Shown here: positions 1-8,953 of the stretch, piece after piece
Layout of the letters: the number at the start of each line of letters is the position of its first letter
How positions within the stretch are numbered: position 1 is the first letter of the stretch
Assembly (NCBI GenBank): GCA_037968535.1
Contig: JBBKVT010000169.1
Span: forward strand, 1 to 27,525
Direction of reading: 5' to 3'
Source: JAHEAO01 sp037968535
GTDB taxonomy: Bacteria > Pseudomonadota > Alphaproteobacteria > Rhodobacterales > Rhodobacteraceae
Length of the DNA: 27,525 bases
Notes under the pieces: generated by a model
Database searches by the model: none
Seen by the model: only the letters and a program-made list of their open reading frames with translations
What the model was told of the DNA's origin: nothing
Made by a program: the position numbers and the translations under genes

Positions 1-1848
1 CTTGTGCTGGCGCTCGCTGTCTTCGCGCTCCTGTCGTCGCAGTTTCCGACCGGGTCATCCGCCCCAAAGGTTGTATCCTACAGCGAAATCAAGGACCTGA
101 TCCGAAAGGGCGACATTGCTGAGGCTACGCTTGAAGCCACAGCGATCGTCGCCGTTCTGCGCAGTTCGAAAGCGGATGGCAGTGAACGGGTCCGCGCGGT
201 TACCCCACAGCAGCCTGATCCCGAACTGTTACCCCTGCTCGAACAAAACGGCGTTGTCATCACCGCCAAGGAGCCGACGAACCCGTCGATCCTGCTGTCG
301 TTCCTGCCGTGGATCGTGATCCTCGCCTTTTATCTCTGGCTCAGCCGCCGGATGATGGGCGGTGGCATCAGCGGCGGGCTGCCGGGAGGGATCGGTGATT
401 TTCTCGGAGGTCGACCCTCGAAGTCCACAAAATCCACACGCAAGGTCACCTTCGCGGATGTCGCGGGTCAGGACCAGGCCAAGCGCGAGGTGTCCGAACT
501 GGTCGAGTTCCTGCGCGATCCCGACCGGTTCCAGAAAGTCGGCGCCACGGTGCCGCATGGTGTCTTGCTGATGGGTCCGCCGGGCACCGGCAAGACGCTG
601 TTGGCGCGTGCATTGGCCGGCGAGGCCGATGTGCCGTTCTTTTCAACCTCGGGGTCGGAATTCATCGAGGTTTTCGTCGGCGTCGGCGCCGGCCGCGTGC
701 GCAAGATGTTCGAAGAGGCCCGCAACCAGGCGCCGGCGATCATCTTCATCGACGAATTAGACAGTATCGGGCGCACGCGCGGCACCGGCCTTGGCGGTGG
801 CCATGACGAGCGTGAACAGACCTTGAACCAAATCCTGGCCGAACTGGATGGGTTCAGCGCACGCGAGGCGGTTGTGGTGCTGGCCGCGACCAACCGTCCC
901 GATGTTCTGGACCCGGCGCTGCTGCGCCCAGGTCGGTTCGATCGCCATGTCACCCTGTCGCTGCCCGACAAGGGGGCGCGCCGGGCAATCCTGGATGTGC
1001 ATGTCAAGGGGCTGCCGCTGCATCGCGATGTCGATCTGGATCAGGTTGCCGCCGGCACGCCGGGTTTTTCGGGGGCCGACCTGAAGAACCTTCTGAACGA
1101 GGCGGCGATCACGGCTGCGCGCCGCTCTGCCAGCGATATCACGTCCGCCGATCTGGACGAGGCACGCGACAAAGTGATGATGGGCACCGTGCGCACGCTG
1201 GCAATCCAGCCCGACGAAAAGCACCGGCTGGCGGTGCACGAGGCCGGGCATACGGCGGCGGCGTTTTACATTCCCGGTGCCGATCCGCTGTACAAGGTTA
1301 CGATCATTCCGCGCGGCCGCAGTTTGGGCAGTACCCATATGCTGCCGGAGAACGAGCGCCACACCCTGCCCGAGGCCTATCTGCGGGTGCAACTGGCCAC
1401 GCTGCTGGCGGGACGGGCGGCGGAAAAGCTGTTGTTGGGCTCGGTCAGTTCGGGGGCTGATGACGATATCCGGCGAGCGACCTCGCTGGCGCGTTCGATG
1501 GTGGCGCGCTGGGGGATGGATCCAGACATTGGCCCGGTGGATCTGCGCGAAAGCGAGGATCATCCGTTCCTCGGCCAGCAGATCGCCCAGCCCCGCTCCT
1601 TTGCCGACGAAACGGCGGCCCGGGTCGATCAGGCGGTGATGGATCTGCTGCGCAATGCCGAAATGCAGGCGGTCGAGATCTTGGGAGAGCACCGCGATCA
1701 CGTCATGCTGCTGGTGGCGCGGTTAGAGGCAGAAGAAACGCTGGATCTGGAAGATATCAAGAGCTGCCTTGAGCCCAGCGAAACAATCCGGCCCTTTGTG
1801 AGACCTCGCAAAGGTCCCAGGACCCCTGACCCGGAACAGTCCAAATGA
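1..1848 (+). CDS. ftsH: ATP-dependent zinc metalloprotease FtsH (5' end probably cut by window)
   Basis: Membrane-anchored AAA+ protease that unfolds and degrades membrane and regulatory proteins. Counting from the GTG at position 4 (614 residues), I see a first hydrophobic stretch at residues 1-12, a periplasmic FtsH domain, a second membrane helix at about 97-114, Walker A GPPGTGKT at 191-198, Walker B IIFIDELDS at 246-254, the second region of homology ATNRPDVLDPALLRPGRFDR, and the zinc site HEAGH at 412-416. The third zinc ligand is probably the Asp in SSGADDDI. The family is usually about 600-650 residues with a short cytoplasmic tail before helix 1. Here helix 1 begins at once and the frame is open to base 1, so the true start is likely upstream. 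The stop overlaps the phaC start by 4 bases (ATGA). Many alphaproteobacteria carry a second, accessory FtsH, and the context suggests this is one (inference). Confidence 0.93.
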   Translation, partial: LVLALAVFALLSSQFPTGSSAPKVVSYSEIKDLIRKGDIAEATLEATAIVAVLRSSKADGSERVRAVTPQQPDPELLPLLEQNGVVITAKEPTNPSILLSFLPWIVILAFYLWLSRRMMGGGISGGLPGGIGDFLGGRPSKSTKSTRKVTFADVAGQDQAKREVSELVEFLRDPDRFQKVGATVPHGVLLMGPPGTGKTLLARALAGEADVPFFSTSGSEFIEVFVGVGAGRVRKMFEEARNQAPAIIFIDELDSIGRTRGTGLGGGHDEREQTLNQILAELDGFSAREAVVVLAATNRPDVLDPALLRPGRFDRHVTLSLPDKGARRAILDVHVKGLPLHRDVDLDQVAAGTPGFSGADLKNLLNEAAITAARRSASDITSADLDEARDKVMMGTVRTLAIQPDEKHRLAVHEAGHTAAAFYIPGADPLYKVTIIPRGRSLGSTHMLPENERHTLPEAYLRVQLATLLAGRAAEKLLLGSVSSGADDDIRRATSLARSMVARWGMDPDIGPVDLRESEDHPFLGQQIAQPRSFADETAARVDQAVMDLLRNAEMQAVEILGEHRDHVMLLVARLEAEETLDLEDIKSCLEPSETIRPFVRPRKGPRTPDPEQSK

Positions 1849-3653
1849 CCAGAACCAAACAAAAGCCAGCGACCAAGGTCATGAACAGATCGCCGGCGAC
1901 GGTGAAACCCCGGATTCCGGCGGTGGCTGAGCCAAGTCAAAGTCATTCCCACCAGAACCTCGACCGTGCTGCGCGTGCCGGCATCGCGCGGTTGACGGGG
2001 GGCGTGTCGCCGCATGCCTTCTTCGCGGCCTGGAGCGATTGGACAATGCACCTGGGCCGCTCTCCGGGGCGGATGCTTGAACTTGGCGAACGTGCTCAGG
2101 CGAATGCGCTGAAGCTGACGGACCTCGCGACCAGCGCGAAAAAGAACTCGGAACCGCCTTTTTTACCGAAGGTCTATGACACCCGTTTTGACCATCCCGG
2201 ATGGCAGACGGCACCTTTCCAGGTGTGGCAGCAGGGATTTCTGGCAGTGCAGGACTGGTGGGACTACGCTACCGATTCGTTACGCGGGTTGCGGCAGGAA
2301 GATGCCGATCGGACCAGGTTCATGACCCGGCAGATACTTGACGTCTTCTCGCCGTCGAATTTCCCCGGGCTGAATCCCGAGATCATCGAAGCGACTATGA
2401 AAACCGGCGGTCGCAATCTGGCCGATGGGGCTGCGCATTTCTGGCGCGATTGGCTGAAAACCGTGTCGCAGGTGCACGAGCCGGCGCCCGAAGGCTATGA
2501 GATCGGCAAGGAGCTGGCCTGCACGCCGGGCAAGGTGGTGTTTCGCAACGACCTGTTCGAGCTGATTCAGTATGCGCCGCAGACCGAGCAGGTGCAGGCA
2601 GAACCAATCCTGATCGTCCCGGCCTGGATCATGAAATACTACGTCCTTGATCTTTCTCCGCACAACTCGATGGTCAACTACCTGGTTGGTCAGGGCTTCA
2701 CCGTGTTCATGATGTCGTGGTGCAACCCGACCGCCGATCAGGCCGGGTTGTCGCTCGAGGATTACCGCAAGCGTGGCGTCATGGCCGCGCTGGATGCGAT
2801 CGACGCAATTGTTCCCAAGCGGAGGGTGCACGCGGTCGGCTACTGTCTTGGCGGCACGATGCTGGCGATCGCGGCCGCTACAATGGCGCGCGACAGCGAC
2901 ACAAGGCTGGCTTCGATCACGCTGATGGCGGCGCAGGTCGATTTCGTCGAAGCCGGCGAGTTGCTGTTGTTTCTCGATGAAAGCCAGGTCGCGTTCATCG
3001 AGGACATGATGTGGGATCAGGGTTATCTCGACCGCCCTCAGATGGCGCGTGTCTTCGCTGCGATCCGATCCGAGGATCTGATCTATACCCGCGCGGTCCG
3101 ACGCTACTTCCTGGGTAAAGAAGATCTGCCGACGGATATCAGTGTGTGGAATGCTGATACCACCCGGATGCCGGCGCGGATGCATTCTGAATACCTGCGC
3201 AGTTTGTTCTTGGAAAACCGGCTGACCGCCGGGCGCTTCGCGGTTGAAGGTCGGGTGATCGCGTTGAAGGATATCTCGGCGCCGTTGTTCGTGGTCGGCA
3301 CGGAAACCGACCACATCGCTCCGTGGAGGTCGGTCTACAAGACCAAGCTCTTTACCGACTGCGACCTGACTTTCGTGCTGACCAAGGGCGGCCACAACGG
3401 CGGTATCCTCAGCGAGCCGGGTCACCCCCGGCGACACTACCGCATCTCGCACCGCCCGACCGGGGCGCACTATATCGGTCCCGATGCCTGGCATCGCCAG
3501 CAGGAGGCGAAGGATGGGTCTTGGTGGCCGGAATGGGCGGGGTGGCTGGTCGCGAAAAGCAGCGGGAGGCGTCCTGCGCCCGCGATGGGCGTCGCAAGCA
3601 AGGGATACGGCGTGATCTGCGCAGCCCCGGGTACCTATGTCCTGCAATCCTGA
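1845..3653 (+). CDS. phaC: Poly(3-hydroxyalkanoate) synthase, class I type
   Basis: Polymerises hydroxyacyl-CoA into polyhydroxyalkanoate storage granules. The 602-residue product matches the class I PhaC size. It has the N-terminal PhaC domain (about 95-270) and an alpha/beta-hydrolase core. The lipase-like box is GYCLGG with nucleophile Cys334, and the rest of the triad is Asp489 (in TETDHIAPW) and His517 (in KGGHNGG). The 28-residue Asp-His spacing matches the Cupriavidus enzyme. The C-terminus APGTYV is the usual end motif. The start ATG overlaps the ftsH stop, so translation is probably coupled. No phaA, phaB, depolymerase or phasin gene is nearby, so monomers must come from elsewhere. 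Such solitary synthases are often secondary copies; whether it makes polymer in vivo cannot be told from sequence. Confidence 0.93.
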   Translation: MTRTKQKPATKVMNRSPATVKPRIPAVAEPSQSHSHQNLDRAARAGIARLTGGVSPHAFFAAWSDWTMHLGRSPGRMLELGERAQANALKLTDLATSAKKNSEPPFLPKVYDTRFDHPGWQTAPFQVWQQGFLAVQDWWDYATDSLRGLRQEDADRTRFMTRQILDVFSPSNFPGLNPEIIEATMKTGGRNLADGAAHFWRDWLKTVSQVHEPAPEGYEIGKELACTPGKVVFRNDLFELIQYAPQTEQVQAEPILIVPAWIMKYYVLDLSPHNSMVNYLVGQGFTVFMMSWCNPTADQAGLSLEDYRKRGVMAALDAIDAIVPKRRVHAVGYCLGGTMLAIAAATMARDSDTRLASITLMAAQVDFVEAGELLLFLDESQVAFIEDMMWDQGYLDRPQMARVFAAIRSEDLIYTRAVRRYFLGKEDLPTDISVWNADTTRMPARMHSEYLRSLFLENRLTAGRFAVEGRVIALKDISAPLFVVGTETDHIAPWRSVYKTKLFTDCDLTFVLTKGGHNGGILSEPGHPRRHYRISHRPTGAHYIGPDAWHRQQEAKDGSWWPEWAGWLVAKSSGRRPAPAMGVASKGYGVICAAPGTYVLQS

Positions 3654-3760
3654 CTGCGAGCGCGCCGCGGTATGCCAGTCGTGAACAATGCGAACACGTC
3701 GAGGCAACGGCTCTGCGCTTATCGCCAACGGACCGTTCCCGGACACTCAGGAGAGATGAC

Positions 3761-6450
3761 GTGCCGGTAGAAAGTTTCAGTCCGATCAGACAAGGCGCTC
3801 TTGCTTCACCGCATTCCGCCTCGGTCGAAAGTTGTCTGACCGCAACGGCCAGCGATATTTCCGGGCTTTCATCCGAGCAGGCCGCCCATCGCCTCGCAAC
3901 CGATGGCCCGAACGCCTTGCCGACTAATCCTGCAACGCATCCGTTGTTGCGCTTCGTCGGCCACTTCCACAACGTGCTGATCTACGTCCTGCTTGCGTCG
4001 GCGGTCATCACGGCAACGTTGCAGCACTGGATCGACACGGGGGTGATCCTCGCAGTGGTGCTGGTGAACGCGATCGTCGGGTTCATCCAGGAAGGCCGGG
4101 CCGAGAACGCCATGTCCGCAGTCCGCTCGATGCTCGCCCCACGGGCGACGGTGTTGCGCAACGGACGGCGTATCAGCGTGCCCTCCGAAGTTCTCGTATG
4201 TGGCGACATCGTGATGATCGAGGCCGGCGACCGGGTACCAGCGGATCTGCGTCTCGTCAGTGCGCGCGCCCTGCGGGTGCAAGAAGCGATACTGACGGGC
4301 GAATCCGTTCCGGTCCAGAAAGGGATCGATCCGGTGGTATCCGACGCTGCGTTGGGCGACCGAAGTTCGATGGCGTTCAGTGGAACCACCGTGGTCGGTG
4401 GTACAGGGCGCGGCACGGTGACCGCCACGGGGGCCGCGACGGAAATCGGTCGGATCAGCGGCATGCTGCAGGAGGTCAACGTTCTGACGACACCGTTGGT
4501 GGAGCAGATGAACCGATTTGCCCGGTGGCTGACGGCAATGATACTGATCCTCGCCGCCGTTCTGCTCGCCTTTGGGTATTTCGTCGGGCACATCCGCTTC
4601 GACGAGATGTTCTTGGTCGTCGTCGGGTTGACCGTGGCGGCGATCCCAGAGGGCCTGCCAGCGGTTCTGACCATAACGCTGGCCATCGGCGTTCAGCGAA
4701 TGGCTGGGCGCCACGTGATCGTGCGCAAGCTGCCCTCGATAGAAACGCTGGGCGCGGTCTCGGTGATCTGCAGCGACAAGACTGGGACCCTGACTCGCAA
4801 CGAGATGATGGTAGCCTCCATCGCGCTGCCTTCTGGACATCACACCGTCAGCGGCGAAGGCTACGCGCCGCGGGGCCGGATCGACCCCGAACCTGCGGCA
4901 AGGGACCTTGCGCCGTTGGCGCGGATCGCCGCGCTGTGCAACGACGCGGACTTGCAAGAGACGGCCGGCGACTGGTCTGTTGAAGGCGACCCCATGGAGG
5001 GCGCGCTTCTGGCATTTGCCGGCAAGGCGGGTGCCGGAGTTGGGGGATGCGGCGACTCGACGAAATCCCGTTCGATGCGGCGCAACGCTACATGGCAGTG
5101 CTGGTCGAAGCGCCGGACGGATGCCGGCAGATACTGTTCAAGGGCGCTCCGGAGCGCATCCTGGACATGTGCCGAGGTGTTTCAGCAGAGCACGATGAGA
5201 CGGTATTCGACGAGGATGACTGGCATGCCGAAGTGCATCGCATTGCGCAGGACGGCCAGCGGGTGATCGCATTGGCCTGGGCTGACACCACGGCCGACAC
5301 CCTGCGCGAACGCGATATCGACGGGCATCTGACGCTGGCAGGTCTGGTCGGCCTCATCGACCCGCCGCGGATCGAAGCGATCGCGGCAGTGGCCGAATGC
5401 CATCGCGCGGGGATCAAGGTGAAGATGATAACCGGTGACCACGTCGGCACTGCCGCCGCAATCGGCCGGCAGATCGGCCTTCTGAACTCCGACAAAGTGC
5501 TCACCGGCGCCGAGATCGAACGCCTGTCGGACGTTGAACTTAATCTGGCCGTTCAGACTACCAACATCTTTGCGCGCACCTCGCCCGAACACAAGCTGCG
5601 CCTCGTCACCGCGCTTCAGGCGCAGGGGCTGACCGTCGCCATGACCGGGGACGGGGTGAACGACGCGCCGGCGCTGAAGCGGGCGGATGCGGGCGTGGCG
5701 ATGGGCGTCAAGGGGTCGGAGGCAGCCAAGGAAGCCGCCGAGCTTGTCCTGACCGACGACAATTTCGCCTCGATCGCCGCCGCGGTCCGCGAGGGCCGCA
5801 CCGTCTTCGACAATCTGCGCAAGGTGATCAGCTGGACGCTGCCCACTAATGCGGGCGAGGCAGGGACCGTGATCGCGGCGCTGCTTCTTGGCCTGGCTTT
5901 GCCAATCAGCCCAGTGCAGATCCTCTGGGTCAACCTGATCACCGCCGCCACGTTGGGTCTGGCGCTGGCTTTCGAGCCAACAGAGCCTGGCACCATGCTG
6001 CGCCAGCCCCGGCAGCGATCGGACCCATTGCTGTCTGCCGAGCTGGTCTGGCATGTGGCCTTGGTCGGCACACTGTTCGCGCTCGCCGTCTTCGGGCTCT
6101 ACGCCTATTCCATGGACCGCGGCTACGCGCCGGCGCTGGCGCAGACCCTTTCAATGAACATGCTGGTGATCCTGGAGATATTTCACCTGTTCTTCATCCG
6201 CAATCTGTACGGGACCTCACTGTCATGGTCGGCGATACGCGGGACACCCGCGGTCTGGATCTGCCTGGGCGTGATCGTGCCGGCGCAATTTTTCGTCACC
6301 TATATGCCCCTCGCGCAGACCGTCTTGGGAACAGCGTCCGTGCCGTTGTTCGATGGCGTCCTAATGCTGATCATTGGCGCAATCTTCTTCGCCACCATCG
6401 AAGTCGAGAAGCAGATCAGGCTGACGCTGCGCCGAACGAACGGGAGCTGA
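3761..6450 (+). pseudogene. P2-type cation-transporting ATPase, interrupted by a one-base frameshift
   Basis: ATP-driven cation pump of the SERCA/PMA-like P2 group. GTG at 3761 follows a good ribosome site (CAGGAG, 3748-3753). The first part (3761 to about 5046) holds the N-terminal cation-ATPase domain, helices 1-4, the actuator motif TGES at 179-182, the helix-4 motif PEGLP and the phosphorylation site DKTGT with Asp339. The second part, in the next frame (5047-6450), holds the nucleotide-binding motif KGAPE, the hinge GDGVND (630-635 if joined) and six C-terminal helices. Joining the frames by one base gives about 896 residues, normal for the family. In helix 6 the motif reads NLITAATLGLALAFEP, where Ca pumps have Asp after NLVT, so the transported ion is uncertain. 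The gene may be truly broken, or the reading may lack one G. Family assignment is firm; functionality is not. Confidence 0.88.
5042..5047 (+). other. Frameshift site in the P-type ATPase (run of five G)
   Basis: The upstream frame reads GDPMEGALLAFAGKAGAG up to here and then loses similarity. The downstream frame picks up MRRLDEIPFDAAQRYMAVL directly after the GGGGG run at 5042-5046. Adding a single G would fuse both halves without losing conserved residues. This is the signature of a homopolymer indel, either a real mutation or a read error. Confidence 0.8.
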
Positions 6451-6825
6451 GACCGGCACTGATCACCGCGACCTATAGGCGGCTGGCATTCGGTCACGGC
6501 GCGGCGTGGCGGCGCGCGTCGCCTATGCACTCGAAAGCCGCGAACTTGGTGCCGACTACGTTGCTCATGCGCGGATATTCTTCAGTCCCGTCGCGTTCGA
6601 TCTGGCTATCGAGGCATGTCGGGGATGATTTTTGGCGCGGCGACAGACATTGATGTCGCTATATGAACTACCGCTAAACTGAAGGAAACACCAAACGTAT
6701 CCTCAGGTTTGGCCAGCGGGTTCTTGATGACCTTGGGACTGAATTACATATGCCCTCAGTCATTCCTGCGCTGATCACTGGCCATCTCCCGACCAGCCCA
6801 TAAATTCGCCGTCATTTCAGCACGC
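6451..6825. other. Intergenic region before the two-component genes; possible operator and coding relic
   Basis: No convincing gene. A 40-codon GTG frame at 6506-6628 on the + strand has natural-looking composition (VAARVAYALESRELGADYVA), but no ribosome site and no family I recognise; it may be a gene remnant. An inverted repeat CCAAAC (6691-6696) and GTTTGG (6707-6712), with 10 bases between the arms, lies about 205 bases before the kinase start and could be a regulator site. No clear promoter hexamers were identified. Confidence 0.3.
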
Positions 6826-6915
6826 ATGGACCGCGCTGGACGCATCTTTGGGGATTTTCTCGAGATCAGACCATGGTCGGTAGAACGGCATCGGTCCAGT
6901 GATATACCTTCAACA

Positions 6916-8316
6916 ATGAATTCATTGTCGGATGCTCTGCACTGGCGTCAACTGACGCTTCCCGGTCAGTTTCTACTGGCCGGCGCGCTCGTAATGATCA
7001 TGACCATGTTCCTGGTTGGAACCTGGGTTTCACGCCGGATCGAAGATGCCGTTGTGCAAAATTCGGCGACCTCTGCCGCGCTGTTCATGGAGAGCTTCAT
7101 TTCACCGCTTAGTCAGGAACTTGCACAAACGGACACGTTGTCACCGCCCGCGAGACAGGCGCTGGCCGAAATCTTCGACGGTACGGCCTTGGGTGAGCGG
7201 GTGGTTTCATACAAGCTTTGGTTGCCGGGAGGCCGAGTCGTACACGCATCCGATCCCTCGTTAACCGGAAAGGTATTTGAGCAATCTGAAGACTTGCAAA
7301 GCGCATGGGCCGGCCAGATAGCATCATCCTTTGAAGACCTGAATGACCTCGAGGACGAGGCGGAGGCCGCACTTGGCGTGCCTCTACTAGAAGTCTACAG
7401 CCCGATCCGCGAAGTCTGGACAGGCAATGTGATCGCCGTGGCTGAATTCTACGAGCGTGCCGACGGTCTTGATGCGGACCTTCGCAACGCCCGACGAACG
7501 AGTTGGTTGATCGTCAGCGGCGCATTCGTGGCCAGCGGTTTGCTGTTGTTCGGAATTGTGCAGGCTGGTGGGCGAACCATCCGACAGCAACGTGAAGCGT
7601 TGGAGCAACAATTGACTCAAACCGAAAGGATCTCGCGTCAGAACGCAGATCTGCGGCGGCGGGCGGTGTCGGCCTCGTCTCGCGCTACCGCCCAGACCGA
7701 ACGGGCAATCCGGCGCATCGGCTTCGATCTGCATGACGGCCCGGCGCAGTATCTTGCGCTGGCGGCGCTGCGGCTTGACAGCGCCTTGGCGGACCAGATG
7801 ACATCACCCGCAAACGTCGAACAGGTACGCGGATCGCTGGCCAAAGCGCTGGCGGAGTTGCGGATCATCTCGCGCGGGCTTGCGCTGCCGGATCTCGATG
7901 AGCTTGGCATTTTCGAACTGGTGAAAAGGGCGGTTCAGGACCACGAAAAGCAAACTGGCATGGTGGTTGATTTGACAATTCCGGCCGTGGATCAACCCAC
8001 CTTGAATTATGCGCAAAAACTCTGTGCATTCAGATTCTTGCAAGAGACGCTTTCGAATGCAACCCGCCATGCGAAAGTTGATAGGGCGGCGGTCTCTGTT
8101 GACCAGTCCGATACCGAGATTTCTTTTTCGGTCGCGGATGACGGCCCTGGATTCGATGCGGAGCGTGCCCGCGCGATCAGGCCGGACGGCGGTCAGGGCC
8201 TGTTCGGTCTCATAGACAGGGCAGAGAGTATAGGCGGCAATGTATCCATGCAAAAAAACACACCTGCGGGCAGCAGGATCACTTTGACCTTGCCAAAGGA
8301 AGACTCCAGAAAATGA
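6916..8316 (+). CDS. Membrane sensor histidine kinase, HisKA_3 (NarX/DesK-type)
   Basis: Senses an unknown signal and phosphorylates the adjoining response regulator. From ATG 6916 (466 residues) there is one membrane helix at about 18-38, an extracytoplasmic sensor region of some 150 residues, a second helix at about 198-216, a coiled-coil linker rich in Gln/Glu/Arg, and the HisKA_3 dimerisation motif FDLHDGPAQ with phospho-acceptor His273. The ATPase domain follows, with the N box (FLQETLSNATRHA), DDGPGFD and GQGLFGL. An upstream in-frame ATG at 6826 would add 30 residues; neither start has a strong ribosome site. I prefer 6916 because it gives a short cytoplasmic tail before helix 1. The NarX Cys cluster and P-box are not seen, so it should not be called a nitrate sensor. 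The last 4 bases overlap the regulator gene. Confidence 0.88.
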   Translation: MNSLSDALHWRQLTLPGQFLLAGALVMIMTMFLVGTWVSRRIEDAVVQNSATSAALFMESFISPLSQELAQTDTLSPPARQALAEIFDGTALGERVVSYKLWLPGGRVVHASDPSLTGKVFEQSEDLQSAWAGQIASSFEDLNDLEDEAEAALGVPLLEVYSPIREVWTGNVIAVAEFYERADGLDADLRNARRTSWLIVSGAFVASGLLLFGIVQAGGRTIRQQREALEQQLTQTERISRQNADLRRRAVSASSRATAQTERAIRRIGFDLHDGPAQYLALAALRLDSALADQMTSPANVEQVRGSLAKALAELRIISRGLALPDLDELGIFELVKRAVQDHEKQTGMVVDLTIPAVDQPTLNYAQKLCAFRFLQETLSNATRHAKVDRAAVSVDQSDTEISFSVADDGPGFDAERARAIRPDGGQGLFGLIDRAESIGGNVSMQKNTPAGSRITLTLPKEDSRK

Positions 8317-8951
8317 CCATTCGTCTAATTCTTGCCGATGATCACCCGATCTTTCGCGACGGTCTGGTGAGCAGTATTGAGGAGACCGGAGAGTTCGAGG
8401 TCGTCGGCGTGGGCGGCACAGCGGATGAAGCCGTGACCCTCGCCGAAACGCATCACCCCGATATTGCGTTGCTCGACTTGTCCATGCCGGGCAACGGTAT
8501 CTCTGCTGCCCGGCGCATTGCGCAGGCCGGATCGGCCACAAGCATAGCCATGCTCACGGTTTCCGAAGACGACGCAGATGTGACCGCAGCGCTTGAGGCG
8601 GGCGCAACGGGCTATGTCCTTAAAGGCGTTTCTGCGACAGAGCTGCGCGACATTCTGGGCCGGATTGCCAAGGGCGAGGCGCATGTATCTCCGGGTTTGG
8701 CGGCACAAGTTCTCAAGATCATGCAAACGCGCAAACCAGCAGAGCGCCGCCCCATTGACGATTTGACCAAGCGCGAAGAGGACATACTGAAAGGCGTCGC
8801 AAACGGTCTGAGCAATCGAGAAATCGGGGAAAACCTGGCGATTCAGGAAAAGACGGTAAAGCACTATATGACAATAATCCTGAGCAAATTGCAGGCGCGG
8901 AACAGAGTCGAGGCCGCATTGATGGCTCAGGAAGCGTGGCGCGAGAAATAG
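8313..8951 (+). CDS. Response regulator, NarL/FixJ (LuxR-type helix-turn-helix) family
   Basis: DNA-binding partner of the upstream kinase; the start overlaps the kinase stop by 4 bases (ATGA). The 212-residue protein has a receiver domain at 1-120 with acidic residues after LILADDH, phospho-acceptor Asp55 (LLDLSMPG) and a Lys in YVLKGVS. The GerE/LuxR helix-turn-helix is at about 145-208 (LTKREEDILKGVANGLSNRE, then KTVKHYMT). Length and order are standard for the family. Its stop lies 2 bases from the stop of the convergent Gly/Ser-rich gene. Likely targets include the promoters of the two neighbouring leftward genes (inference from position only). Confidence 0.92.
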   Translation: MTIRLILADDHPIFRDGLVSSIEETGEFEVVGVGGTADEAVTLAETHHPDIALLDLSMPGNGISAARRIAQAGSATSIAMLTVSEDDADVTAALEAGATGYVLKGVSATELRDILGRIAKGEAHVSPGLAAQVLKIMQTRKPAERRPIDDLTKREEDILKGVANGLSNREIGENLAIQEKTVKHYMTIILSKLQARNRVEAALMAQEAWREK

Positions 8952-8953
8952 GG

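Noticed and set aside
5040..5050. Programmed -1 ribosomal frameshifting at the ATPase G run
   Set aside because: Shifting back one base would require the P-site Gly tRNA to pair with TGG, not a good slippery heptamer, and P-type ATPases are not known to use this. A one-base indel is simpler.
6506..6628. Short GTG frame with protein-like composition after the ATPase gene
   Set aside because: Only 40 codons, no ribosome site and no recognisable family; kept only as a note in the intergenic entry.
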